Shown: positions 1-13,100 of the stretch, in pieces
Position numbering within the stretch: the stretch's first letter is position 1
How the letters are laid out: every line of letters begins with the position of its first letter
NCBI GenBank assembly: GCA_009602725.1
Contig: WELB01000009.1
Location: 422,428 to 460,160, forward strand
Direction: 5' to 3'
DNA length: 37,733 nt
Source of the DNA: Spirogloea muscicola
Lineage: Eukaryota > Streptophyta > Zygnematophyceae > Spirogloeales > Spirogloeaceae
Program-made: the position numbers and the translations under genes
The notes under the pieces: model-generated
Database searches by the model: none
Told to the model about the DNA's origin: nothing
What the model saw: the letters and a program-made list of their open reading frames with translations, nothing else

Positions 1-765
1 GACCGCCTGGCCGGCCATGTCGGGGTGCGCCGCGAGCAGCTCCTGGTGGGCGGTGCGAAGCGCCACCTGGAACGGCAGCGCGCCTTTGTCCACCTCCACC
101 ACCGCCTGCTCCAGTGCACGCCGGCCATGGACCATGAAGCGCTGAGCCACGGAGGCGGCAGTCTGCGCCCAGCTGCCGAGGTATGCAGCCCGGCATGAGC
201 GGACGAGCGGGCGCAGGCCGAGACCCCCGTGGCTGATGGGTAGCGCCGCCTGGTGGGTAGCGGCTGGCGACTGGGGGAAGCCCTGGTGGCGGACCAGGGC
301 CGCCAAGCTCGCCACCATGCCCGCGTCGAAAGCCTCGTACGCCGCCAATGCCTCTGGGGACGGCGGAGTGGCCCGCGTCAAGTACTGGGGCCGCTGCCGG
401 ATGGCCTTGGTCAGCATGGCCAACGACAGCTGCATATCCTCCAGCTCGGGGAGCCGGGCCGCGGGCTGAAGGTGCTCCGCGAGGCGGGCTCGCAGCTGCC
501 CCTCCACGAAGGCCGGCGTGCCGATGGGGACTCCCAGGAGGGTGAAGCCGTCTGCCGGAGTCCGGCAGCCCGGGGGCAGCGCCAGGGTGGGTAGGATCTC
601 GCCAGGGGACCAAGCCGCGCACTTCGCCGGCCGGATGGTCAGGCCGAGGGTGGCCAGCTGCTGCGTGAAAGTGCCGAAGGCTGCCGCCACGTCGTCTTCA
701 TAGCCCTCGCCCCGTTCGGATGGTGGGTTTACCGTGAGACGTACAGTACTGGGCGAGACGGCAGA
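1..765 (-). mobile_element. Retrotransposon-type reverse transcriptase, C-terminal fragment
   Basis: Read from about 765 down to 1, the minus strand stays open for roughly 250 codons and runs off the window edge. In order it shows a GLTIRPAKC segment (thumb-side end of the RT palm), then GFTLLGVPIG, then LPISHGGLGLRP. This order is typical of reverse-transcriptase ORFs of non-LTR elements and related algal RT proteins. The homology begins just after where the catalytic YxDD box should be; no YxDD is visible, so the N-terminal part is missing. The frame continues upstream of 765 without a stop but no longer looks like RT. The fragment is much more GC-rich than the VPS13 gene beside it, which fits an inserted element. 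The element class cannot be fixed from this piece. It might also be a degraded copy that has not yet acquired stops. Confidence 0.72.
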
Positions 766-1102
766 GCGTTCGCTCCGTCTACGGCGCAGCCCGGTCCCCG
801 CCACGGTGACAGCCCTTCCATGGCTCTCGCTTCCATGGCTGGCCAGCGACTGCAGACGCCCACGCCCTCCTCCGCGGCGGCCCCAGGAGCGGTCGCCGCC
901 ACTGCCGCCTATCGGCTCAGCGGCAGGCCGCGTCGCTCGCGAGAGCCAACGCAGGCTTTCCCTTGAGGCCCTGGCGCTAGCAGGCTGCGTGGCCGATAAC
1001 ATGGCGCCTGCAGCGGCCAATTGTCCCAGCGTCCTCGACCGCTCCTCCCTCTCGGGCACAGCTGCCAGCGCCATGGGCCGAGGCCAGCGCTAGCCGACGA
1101 CG
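766..1102. other. Upstream region of the VPS13 gene
   Basis: This GC-rich stretch separates the reverse-transcriptase fragment from the VPS13 start codon. It should hold the 5' UTR and core promoter of VPS13, but I see no convincing TATA box or other named element. A plus-strand open frame here (734-1093) is rich in Arg, Pro and Ser and shows no recognisable domain. An in-frame TAG at 1091-1093, four codons before the ATG at 1103, marks the upper limit of the VPS13 frame. Confidence 0.5.
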
Positions 1103-4100
1103 ATGTTAGAGGAGAGGGTCGCGGAGATACTGCAGAGGTACCTCGGGGACTATGTCCAGGGCCTCTCCAAGGATGCTCTTAAGATCAGCGTATGGCGAGG
1201 CAAGTTCCACCAGAAGCCATTGAGGAACAGCTGCAACTAGCCTCCTGTACTGAAGGCCTCCTTGCTCAGTCGTCCCTCTGTTGCCTGCTGCAGACCATGC
1301 TTAAGCAATTTGATGATGATTATTTCAGGGGATTTGGAGCTCCAGAACATGCAGCTGAAACCGGAGGCTCTCAACGCTTTGAAGCTGCCACTCAAGGTCA
1401 AGGCTGGCTTCCTGGGCTCCATCAAGCTGAAGGTGCGCACTATCATAGCACGCATGCAAGCGAGTGTGACAATGAGCAGAACGAAAGGATAGCAGTGCTG
1501 TCAAGTAGGAAGCATGAGCATCTGGCAACGTGCCTTCCTTTGCCTTTATTCCTCAGGGAGTCTTTAAGGTTGTGCACGTGCCTATGAGTGAGGGTTGTGC
1601 ACCACACTTGTCAGTCGCTACCAGCTGGAGAGAGACAAATGAACAGACATAGAGGTGGTGATAACTTCTGTTGCACTGTAGAAGTGCTCTGCAGCAAGCA
1701 GTGTCTAATAGCTAATAGCTCCTTGTCTTGGTCGCATGCTCCAACTTATATAGAGCTTAGCTGTTTTTCACCGTCCTGCTACAGGTGCCTTGGAATCGAC
1801 TAGGGAGAGAACCTGTGATAGTCATCCTAGACCAGATCTTCATACTCGCACAGCCTCTTGTTAGTGCAGAGTATGGACAGGATGTCAGTGATGAGAGCCT
1901 GTTTGAGGCAAAGCAGCGCCACATTAAGGTCCCTCCTGCCCATGACTCCTGTCTATCTCTGTGATGCTCAAAGCCTGGTCAATATGGATCTGCAGACCAT
2001 GATGCGTAGTTCCAGATTAGGTGAAGTTTGTGCCAGCCTAACATCGGCTCAAGGAGTGTATGCTAGGCTTGGAACAAATGCCGCTTGCATGTGCCTCTCT
2101 GTCTTGGCTGCAGTTATTTGGAATGTGCTTGTATCAGACGTCACATTGGCAGGGAGCTCTTCTCCATCTTGTAACCCGCTACTTATGTGCTTGGTTGACA
2201 GGAGGCGGAAGCATCTCTAGTAGAGAGCCAGAAGGACAAGAAGAACGAAGCAGAGGTACACTACTTGCCAAGAGTGCCCTCTTCAGATATTAGGCTGCTT
2301 GAAGCAAAGGGAAGTCATATAAATCATAGCGTGCACATGACAAACAAGTGAGCAACATTTTGTGGAACAGTAGAGCAGTTCTGCTTCTTAGGTAGGCCAA
2401 TGACATGGGGATGATTACAAGCATGTTCCCGACTCCTGTTTAAGATCGAGGTTGTGTCCAATATAAATTTTGATATCTGGTGATGCGTCAAGCTGGTGCA
2501 TGTGTAGTGATAAGATTTTGCTATCAATCTTATTTTGTAGCAAGCCAAAGACACGTCGTGGCTAGGACAGCTCATTGGAACAGTGATAGGCAACTTGAAG
2601 CTGAGTATTACCAACATTCATATCCGATATGAAGATGATGTCAGGTGAGTGTGCCTTTGCTGATCTTGGCATTGTCACCTGATATTGCTGGTGCTAAGCT
2701 TGTAGTAGAGTGAGCGCGTCCCCTCCTGCTTCAAGTCTGGCTGTCAAGTCAGATAGGAAATGATATCAAGTGTTGCGAAGCACCTTCTCAGCTAATTATT
2801 TGCGAAGCACCTGCACAGCTCATTTGCAAAATTTGATTCCGTCGAACAGCTTCCCAGGGCACCCTCTGGCTGCTGGTCTGACTCTGGAGAGATTGGCAGC
2901 AGCAACCATCGACGAGGAGGGCAACGAGACGTTTGTCGCACATGGAGCCATGGAATGTGTGCGGAAGGTATCCAACAATATAATGGTCACACTGTTTGTG
3001 GTTCTCTGGTACTTGAGTTGCTTCCTGTGCTCTCTGGTGGACAGTCTGGTCCATGCCAGCAATTGTGCATACTTCTCAAATTGCGATTCCTGCTTCTGTA
3101 TTTGCTTCTGTATTTTCGAAATGAAGGTGACAGTAGTGAATGCTTTTGAGGGAGTTTGCGTGCAGGCTTTAGCTCTCCAAAGGTTGGCCATTTACTTTGA
3201 TTCTGACACCTCATTATTTGAGGTTGACAAACCATGGCAACAGCTGGGTAAAGAGGCCTGGAGCGAGGTCCGCTCGTGATCTCTTCTTTGATATTTGTAG
3301 CAGGACCCAAGGAATTGCAAGGTGCTGCCTTGTGATTCCTTGGGTAAAATTATTTTACCTTGCACTGGCATAGCCATTAGTGCATCTCAGTTGTGCAGGC
3401 AAAAGTCACTCAAGCCGTTGCGTGGTTTTCTGCTTTCGCACTGAGTCCTTTTTCAAGGATGCTCGCAGATCTTTGAGCCAGGCATCAAGAAGGACCCTGA
3501 TGACCTTTTCCAAATCGAAGTCCAAGAGGTTGCCAAGCAAAAGCTGGACAGACACTATATCCTCGAGCCTATCAATGGAGCAGCTGAGTACTTCCGACGA
3601 GGAAAAGCTGAGCAGAGAAGACCTGACAGTCCCCTTCAAACTATCGATGTCAAGCTCGAGGATGTTACTTTGAGTATGTCAGAGGTAAATTTGAGCAACT
3701 CAACACTAGTGGAGCTTGGTCAGCCTTATGCTGCTATAGAGCTTCAGCATCAGCACAAATTTTTTTGCAACTGAGCCTAGTCATCTGAAATCTGGGTGGA
3801 GATTGTCTGGACCTATCTGACTCTCAACAAGGTTTTCTACTTACTGACCCTCAACTGACCATCATGCTTCATTGCAGAGTCAGTACAGGGACACTTTGGT
3901 CCTTGCTGATAATCTGTCAGCATTTAACAAGCGAATGAAGCATGCTCATATCAGGCCAGCTAATTCAATACACACAAGCCCTCACCTCTGGTGGAAGTAT
4001 GCTCTGAGGGCCAGTTTGGAGAGGCGGGGCAAATACAGGTCGGTCTGGTGGCTACCTGTTGGTGACTATGTTGTTTACTTTGGTGATATGTGTCAGCTGC

Positions 4101-7100
4101 TTGTACGCAGTAAAAGAAGAATCAGCTGGATAGTAGGGTGTGCTCAAATGGTAAGGAGAGTGATATGCTGTGCCTGATCTTGCAGTGCTCAAATGGTAAG
4201 GAGAGTGATATGCTGTGCCTGATCTTGCACAGGGGTTCTTTGGCTTGGAAGCATCTATTGGAAGCTGCACGTATGCGTCGGAGATATTTGGAGCTTTATG
4301 TCTCACTTCTGCAGGCCCGTCCAGGCAAGGTGTCCATCAACGACAACGAGGAGATCCAGGCCATGGACAAAGTCCTGGACACTGATGTGATCATAATGTG
4401 GCGGTGGGTTTAGCTCTTGCCTTATTATCAACAGCATCATTCTTGATCCTACCATCTGGCTTCTGTCAGTTGCAGCTTCCGTTGAAGAATTCATAGCGTA
4501 GCTTCTGCACATTATAATCTCTCGTTGTACAGTCTATGGAAGAGGGAGGTATTTACTTCGTTGTTTGAAATTGCAGCATGCTGGCCCACAACTTTGTCAC
4601 TACGGGCCAAGGAGAGAATGAGCGACCAGAGTCTCGCAAGTCGTGGTGGTTATTTAAGAGGTGGGCTGTTTTACGTGAGGATACATGCAGCAAGTGCAGC
4701 CAGAAATACATATCAAGTTCGGTGCTCAGTTGATATGATTGCTGGAATCTGGTTGTGGAGGTCAGCCTATCAAGGCTGTGTGTCTCCTGTCAAGCTTGAC
4801 AATCTCCTGCTAATAGCCTGAGTACCTTAGACAATAATAGGACAACTCTTGCATCAGAGTCGTAGATCCCTGTAATGCTTCGTGCACTCGCAAAGATCTG
4901 ACTGTGCAATGGAGTACAGGAGGAGATCATCTCGCGTGGACAGCGAGGCGCAGAGCCTTACTAGCGCTGACTGGGCCAGGTTGAATGATGCTATTGGCTA
5001 TGAACCTGGCATGGGTAACCCATTGGTACCTGGGCAAGAACCCTCACATATGCTCCATACGCATCTCACAATCACAATGTTGCGTAACTCATCAAGGCTT
5101 GATCATCAAGATGGTGCGCTCATAGCAGAGTTGACAAGCCACAACCTTCAAGTTGATGTCGATGTGTTCCCAAAGACCCTGGCCTACACAGTAACATTGG
5201 GCTCCTACGGCATAGCTACCCCAGAAGGCATGCTTGCTCAGGTACGTTATGTCATCATTTGTGATGATGGTACTAGCTTCGCATTCACCCATTGCAAGAC
5301 GACTTGCAACATAATCTACTACTCCTATAGCTGATAGCCTCGGTCCTGGCAGTTACAGTGCCAAGCTATAGCCTGTGTTGCTTAGTGACTACAGAGTGAA
5401 AAGTTATTGGAGCTAGGCAGTTCCGTCCGTGCCACTTTCACATACAAGCCGCATGACTCAGACTACCTCTGGATCTTGGAGGGTAAAGCTGCCCCTGTTC
5501 ATGCCACGGTATGTAAATCTTTGGACAATGGTGCTGTCATCCTGTTGTTTCCTTCTCGTATATGTGCTAGTTAGGGCAAGGCAAGTACTTCAGGTAAGAC
5601 TCGAGTTGCGAGGTGGGATTTTTATTGTACTCTTTCATGTGCTTGTTGTCTGCTGCAGTTGTGGACGTCCAGTCTGAACAGGGTACAGGAATTTTTCCAG
5701 AGCAAAAAGGCTGTTAGCCGTGCCCTTGCTTTGAGTACAACAGCTGCTCTGCAGGTACGAGGCGATGGTAGTCCTGATTTGCTAGCTAATATTTGGTAAA
5801 CAATATCATATGGGATTGCACCTTCTGGTGCAAATCTAAGGGATTCTAATCAGCTCTCAGAGAGGTGGTGCTGGCGGCAGGCTTGCTTCTCTTGGATCGT
5901 TGCTAGTTTCTTGGATAATAATGCTATGGTCACCATCTGACAGAAGCAGTAGGTATATAGAAGAGGCAATGTCTCAGGCTGATGCAGAGTGCATTCACTT
6001 GTAAGCATGCGCAGTCAACACTGGACGAGGTGGCTAGATCTGCCCAGAAGAAGCTGAGTAGGACCTTGAAGGATCGACCTAAGTATACCCTGAACCCCTT
6101 CTTTCAAATTAAATACTTGTCTGTAATGTACTGAGTTGCCATAACTGAACCACTGCATTCAATGTGCCTCAGCTATTGCATCAGTATGTCTGACAATTGA
6201 TAAGAAACACATGCTGAGCCATCCTGTCCATCCTGTTGATGACACCCATGCAGTTGCGTACCTTCTCTTGTGGTCCTTTGTGCAGATTTAGCATAGACCT
6301 TGATATTGCTGCTCCCAAGGTTGCCATACCCACAAGTTTTAAGGCTGATGGCAAGCATGAAACAGCCCTTCTTTTGGATTTTGGGAACTTTCTACTCCAG
6401 ACTGACAATGTGATCTTCTTGGCTACTTTCCTCTTTTGCTATTCACCTATTACTTCTTGCTTGATAAAGACTGATCTTGGCGCGTATGAAGTTGAAGCAA
6501 GCTCAATATGATGGACCTTGTATGTAACCACAGCATATGACCATAGAAGATGATTGTCATGCAGGATGCACCCTCAAGAACCACATCAGATGAAGAGCTG
6601 AGACTCTACATGTCGTTCAAGCTGTCAGCTTCTGACATTTCAGCAACTTTGGTAGACGGCCATTATGATTGGTCACTCCTGCCTCAAGAAAATCAAGAGA
6701 GAGATCGAGATGGCTTGTCCAGCAGCTCTGCTGCTAATTCTACCAGATTCCTCCCGCTTCTTGACAAATGTGGAACGAACATAGCCCTTCAGCAGGTGCT
6801 TACCAAGTGCTACTGCTTAGTGGCTTGCAGTCACTGGATTGGTTGCTACTTTGAATACGACTGACACATAGTCAACAGCAGCATCTCTGCTGCCATTGCT
6901 TTCTTTGCGAGGCATTGCCGGAATTCAGCAACTGAGATTTGCTGCTCCACATCTGTGATGTACAGATTTGCATTCCTCACCAACAGTATCCTACAACTCG
7001 GGCTGCTGTGCTATTGCCCAAGCTGGGTTTCCACTTCTCGCCTGGACGGTATCACCGTCTCATGGCCGTCGTCAAAGCACTCGAAGGCGATATGGCTGCA

Positions 7101-10100
7101 GTTCGTGGAGAGAATGTTGTCACTCCTTGGAAGCTCGCTGACTTTGAAGGGGAATTGGACGTTCTCACTTGTGGAGTATGTCACGTGGCTTTAGTGATCA
7201 CACCAGCCAACCATTGGCTTCAGCAAGCATGCGCAGAGCTACAACAAACTGATTAAACCATGTCTCTTAATCTACCTACTTTATCTAGATGCAGTCAACG
7301 TTGTAATTTGTGTGCCACAGATGCTGATATAGCTTCTGCCCTTCCATTTACAACTCCCAGGGTAGAGCAGCTACATGGCAACATCGGTATGGGGCATTGG
7401 CCGGACCTTTCCTGTACCTGCTTGATTCTCCAGAGGCAAGCACTTACAAGCACCGCACACGGTAAGATGATTTTGCAGCATAGAAGGTCACATTGTGTGC
7501 ACCTCTGCAAGTCTTGGAGCGACAACAGCACACATAAGGTGCCTTGCATATCCTAAGAGCGAGCATGTGATCTTGCAGGCTTCAGGGCAAACAGGTTGTG
7601 GATGTCCCCCCTGATGCTGTTGGAGGGGAGAGTCATGTGCTGGCAATCTGCGACAGCAACAGGGCTAGCTTCAAGGTGCAGCCACGTCAATAATACGATG
7701 CTACTGAAAGTGCTTCAAGAGTCCTATATACATGGTAACAATGATCTCACAATCTGCTCAATGCCTACCTTGTTGTCAACAAATGTGTAGGTAAGCGAGT
7801 CCCTTAATGGCGTGCTTTTACGCTTCTGCGACAATGCAAGCAAGCTGTCCTGGAAAGAAAGAATGACTAGCGCCATATACCTCACATCGGTGAGAACAGA
7901 CTCCTCAGAGTTCTGATGCTAGATTGATCTAGTGTAGTGATGTGGTAAGCACGTACTGCAAGATACATTTGTTTATATAAAGAGTGGGCTGACATTGTAT
8001 TTGTATCTCTTGTTGACCTGATGTGCTGACCAGTGGCTGCACTCCAATCTTAGGAAAAGTATATATATCCAATTGGGAATTGCCGCCTTGTCTTGACAAT
8101 GGAAGCTTCCTCTTAGAGGCCGTCGGCACTTATGCAGTGTGTCGTTTGACTGGACATTGCAGCTACCTGCAGCAGTCGCAGCTGCCGACCGCGATGATGA
8201 CACTAAGGATGCCCTGCAGAAGGCAACTGATGGTAGCGAGCAACTGGAACCGGCTGCTCTCGACAAGTTTTTTCTCACTGGCATCCTGGAAGAGCTGACC
8301 ATCACAGTTGGTAGAGCTGTAAGTCCTCTCATGTCTTTCAGTCCAGGTGGTTTAAAACCGATAAGTGGATTTTGACAATTCTTAACTGTGTCAAACCCGT
8401 GGGTACATAATGCTGATGAATGTTGCTACACATGACCTTTATTCTGATAGCACCAAAAGTTGGTATTGCACGCACTGTCCTTTCCTGCTGATTGTCCTTT
8501 ATGACCTGCAGATGGACGCGAGCTCCAAAACTTGGTTAGTAGATGAAGAGATTGATCTCCTTCAGCTCCATGCTTTCGGTGGGAAGGTAAGTCATGACAA
8601 GAGCTTGCAAAGTCAGTTGCATACCATATCGAAATCTACCTATAAGACTTGGTGCTTTGTGTTGGCGCCCAGTAGTCCTCCCCTTTCAAATTCAGCTTTC
8701 TCAACAACAGGGCACGTAAATAATAAGGGGCACACACACACTTTGTTCGTAAGCTTCTATACTGCTGCCTGACTAAGCAAGCTGGAAAACCGGTGACTAA
8801 GTAAGCTGGAAAACCGGAGACGTTCTACTTCTTGAGTGGTGATAAGTTCTTCGAAGATGTACAGGTGGAGCTTTTGTACAGGGAATTTGATCTCTCGGTT
8901 GGGGCCACGCTCCAGTCTGTTGACATCGAAGACAGACTGTGCAGTCATCTGGGACCTGCGTGCAGATTCATTGCTAGGTCGTACCTTGTATCACCCGTCC
9001 TTACAGCAAATGAGTATCGCCGTTTAACTCATGCCGAGCTCGAAAGCCCTGCCAGTCGTCAGAACAGTGCAGGCTCAAACTTACTCTTAAGGCGAAGTAC
9101 CAGTTTTGGCATACCAAGCAGAGCAGAGAGTGGAGGATCCTACTTTGACGCTTTTGCAGAATTTCAGGAGGTTGAAGAGGTTGAGGAGGTTGCAGAAAGC
9201 ATCAACGATGATGCGGAAAACCCCTTGCAACCAAACACCTCATACCACCTACCAGACCAGATTCCTTCTACCTCTGAGGCTTTGCATTCTGCCCTGGACG
9301 AGATTGATGACCAAGTAGAGGAGAATGGCACGAAGCTTGGTCTGTCAAGGCAACGCTCGAAAGACAGGCATGGATTGGGGAGGGGTCCACGTCTACCCGG
9401 AAGGAGGATGGAGCACCCTCTCCAGAGGCTGCCGTCAGTATATCACGAAGTACCTGAGCAGATTGTTAAACAGGATCCGAGATCAGAGCCCCCTCCCTTT
9501 GTGAGGCAACTGGGCCTACTTCTTGACAAACATGCCTCAAGGGATGAAGAGGGTATAGACAGCTGCAAGAATTTCATCAAAATACAATATGTGCGATACT
9601 ATCAGGAGTCCCCTGATTATGACAACGTGGACAAGAAGGTATAGCTTTATACTCCCTGTCACATATGCCGGCGTCACCAAGATGTCGGATCAGGCATGCA
9701 GGCACTTCACTTGGAACTGAGCTTTTGCATCTGCTCAAGAGGCCAGTGTTATCTCAGTTCATTGCTGAACTCTCAACACCAAGACTGAATAAGGTTGCGA
9801 TGTTGATGCAGTTGCGCTTGCGATTGGCTACCCTTTCGTTTTTCATCAATCGCCCAACTGTGATTGCTTTGATGGATCTCATTTCTGATGTGACACGGGA
9901 GCCCGATGTTCCTGGCCAAGCATTTACAGATGACATTCCGAGGGACTCAGATCACGTTGTTAGCATGTTAAAGTCCAAAAGTGGCAATGACGATGAGGAC
10001 GAAGAAGCTGACACAAGTAGTAGAGGCACATTGGAACCAGAGGAGGAGACTGGCAGCAAAGGGCATGGAATTGCTGGACAAGCTGCAGCCAAGCTTGAGG

Positions 10101-13100
10101 TGGCTCGGGAGCAGGTTGTGCAGGGGCTGGTGGGGAAGGGGAAAAATCAAGTCACCTTAGACCTACTTCTTGATATGGATCGTACCCAGTTCATATTGAA
10201 CAAAGAGGATGGCTTGCAAATGGCTTTACTGGCTCAGGAGCGAATCCTTACTGAAGTGAAGGTTAGCATTCGGTGCCATTGAGAAGCTTAAGGCGAGCAA
10301 GACAGCAAAGCTTGTACACGAAGCAGATGAGATGCCGGGCTTTGTGACAGGCCGCATGTTTACAATCATCCTTCCTTTCTTTGCAGCAGAGGGCGCCCTC
10401 ATGATGTGTATGTAGCAAGTTGCTGCTCCTGACAAATCCCGTCCTATTGTAACTCAACACGAATGTTTTGGCAGGTATATCCAGCTACATTCTGGCTTCA
10501 AGCTAATATAGGAAATCTTCGGATCTGTGACTTGACACTTGGTGAGGGCCACCCGAATGCGTGGCTTTGTGACACCAGAGATACTGGGAGCAAGTCCTTT
10601 GTTGAGGTAGAGCAACTGCCTCTACACCTGCCGTTCCACAGTGCATCTGTGCTTAACATCCAGCCTTTGAAGTCCATGCGTTTTTCCTTCCCAGAAGAGC
10701 ATATGTGCCTTCAATGCATGGCCCTGACTTGCAGCACGCTGTCATGCTTGTTGGCTCCTGCATGCAGTTAGAGGTAGCTGCATACGACAAAGAGTCCGAC
10801 AGCTATGCAGGATATGATTACAGTGTGGATGCGCGCCTTGCTCAAGTCCGCATTGTTTTGCTTTATCGCTTCATCCAGGAGGTCAGTGACTCTCTTTACA
10901 TGTCTCACTCTTGGGGCACTGTCTGCATTTTCTCTAACAAAGTGGATTAGTAGAGTAATTATTTTTCTCTCACAGTTGCGTTGTGATCAACCCCTTCGTT
11001 AAGCAGCTGAAGGTGAACGGTCTTGTCATTGACATTGCAGTTGATTGGTTACTTCAATGGGCTGGCTCCAGAAGATCCTGGACAGCTTGTAGCTCTAAGG
11101 GAGGGTGTCAGTGAGGTGGAGAGATTCTTTACGCAATCAGAGATTGAAGGAATGAAGGCTATTAAACTGGACCTAAGATTTGAGAAACCAGTTCTCATAG
11201 TTCCACGTGACTCCAACAGCCCCGAGTAAGACATGTCAAGCTGATAGGGCACTCAACGTAGGCTTAGCTTTTAGCTCTGATTGCCTGAGCATCCATTTCT
11301 CTCTTGCCACATTCACAGCTATCACACTTCCATCTTTCTCGAGTAATGCAGATGCTGATGGTAATATGATTTCGAAGCTCAAATGTTACTGCTTCTGCAG
11401 CTACCTGGAGTTTTACATGCAAAGGACACATGTGTCCAACTCATTTCAGTGGCTGCATGGTGGAAAGGATGAGCCTTCTGCTGTCCACATGGAGAGGACC
11501 TCTGTACAGGCATGCAAATCAAATTTCATCTTTGCAATGTCATGCATTCATTACTTTGTCATTGAATAATCAGGGCCTTTGTGTTACCCACTAATGTTCT
11601 TGGTGCTTTCGCAGGTCAAGGATATACACCTTGCTGTTGGCGTCGAGGGAAAGTCTGGACCAGGCATTATACAGCAGATTGGTGGCATTGACATCAAATT
11701 CTGCAGACCTTTACGAGATCTTTGGCATACCTATGCAGCATTTGAAGTGCTCGTAAAGGTGATGTCATATACAGACCTACTTGGATAGGGGACTTTGAAA
11801 GATCAGCCAGAGATCAGCCTTCAGCATCTTTACTTTCTTGGTAGGTTAGCTATAGACACTCTGGCAGCAGGGTGTTTTATTATATTGACAGTTGCACCAT
11901 TCAGCATGTTCTCTGCACCTCATGGGTGCTGACCGTTGTTTCAGTCACAAATTGCAGCTGGACAAGCTGCATGCAGCTATGTCAGACAAAGAGTGTGAGG
12001 TCATAGCTGAGTGCGCCACATCCAACTTCTCGGAGCCCGCACATCTGCCACCTCCTGTCAACCGGCAGCCTCAGCAGCCAGTCCAGCCCGACAGTTGCAA
12101 GGAGGCAGAATCAGAAGCCCCCTGCACAAGGGAAGAGGGGCCTCCTGATCTGGCTGAGAAACCTGTTACGGTTGTCTTCAAGGTTCGAGCGGACCTGGTG
12201 AATGCCCAGCTGGGGCTTTACACAGGAGATAACAGAAACTCGAAGCTCGCATTCATGCAGGTGAGTCGCTTGCAAGCAGGTCACAGGATCTGGTGTACAC
12301 ACATCAAGCTATTTGTCTCCACGCATCTCGATGCAATTTTGTACTGCGTGTTAATTTAGCTGCTATTGAGTCAGGACCTCTGCAACTGTGTCCTGGTGCG
12401 TTGACAACACTTGACGCTGCCGGTTGGCGACCGCTGGTTGACATGCTCTTTCCTGAGCCTTTGCATTTGCATGTTGATGTGCAGTTGCAAGGCTTTTGGC
12501 TTGGTTACCACTCTAATTCTAAGCAAGAGCAGCATATCATGGCCACCGTCCCTCGGTTCTTTATCAAGGTAGCCAAGTACAACCTCACCAATGGCAGTGT
12601 ACTTCAGTTCGTATATCAATAGTACTCTCTTCACAGGAGACGATATCTAGCACTCCTGCAACTTCAGCATTAGGCAATAATGGCATGTCCTCATTCAGTA
12701 AAGATCAGTAAGTGGTGTAGCTGGTTACCTTGCAGTTTGAGTCGATGTAATCTGAGCATATTTGAGGCCCTGGTCCCTTTGCATGCTTGCAGGATGGTAG
12801 ACCAGGCATACCAATGGAGTTGCGGTACATTATTGGCAATGCTGACGAGGTTGAGAGCATCACCAATACAGATACAAAGTCAGCTGCAGGAGCAAACAGC
12901 AACAGCAGCCAGAACACTCCATCTCAGAAGCTGATTGTCACGAAGGCCCTCAGCGGGCCTACGCTTACAATGCTTGTTGTGGATGTCAAACTTGGACCTA
13001 ATCTTACGAGCATTTCATTGCGCATGCAACGTCCAAGGTTGCTTGTAGCGGTTGACTTTCTTGTAGCCATTGGCGAGTTTTTCGTCCCATCGCTTGGGGC

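Larger units (their letters stand above)
1103..3684 (+). other. VPS13: VPS13 exons 1-8: chorein N-terminal domain and start of the rod
   Basis: Exons: 1103-1199, 1329-1432, 1785-1928, 2202-2255, 2541-2644, 2850-2967, 3166-3267, 3469-3684 (residues about 1-313). The product opens with MLEERVAEILQRYLGDYV and continues with LELQNMQLKPEAL, LKVKAGFLGSIKLK and VPWNRLGREPVIV. This is the ordered signature of the chorein N domain, which lies at the end of the lipid channel nearest the ER in studied homologues. NIHIRYEDD in exon 5 and HPLAAGLTLERL in exon 6 are also family hallmarks. ILEPINGAAEYFRRG in exon 8 matches the usual segment that closes this module. Intron 1 uses a GC donor. Confidence 0.92.

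Noticed and set aside
734-1093. Plus-strand open frame of 119 codons upstream of VPS13
   Set aside because: It is rich in Arg, Pro and Ser as expected for chance frames in GC-rich DNA, has no recognisable domain, and lies where the VPS13 5' UTR and promoter should be.
9665-9811. Possible extra VPS13 coding sequence (LLHLKRPVLSQF...) between exons 24 and 25
   Set aside because: The frame is separated from exon 24 by a stop (GTA TAG after the donor), and joining 9638 directly to 9812 restores the conserved VDKK-LRLRLATLSFF sequence.
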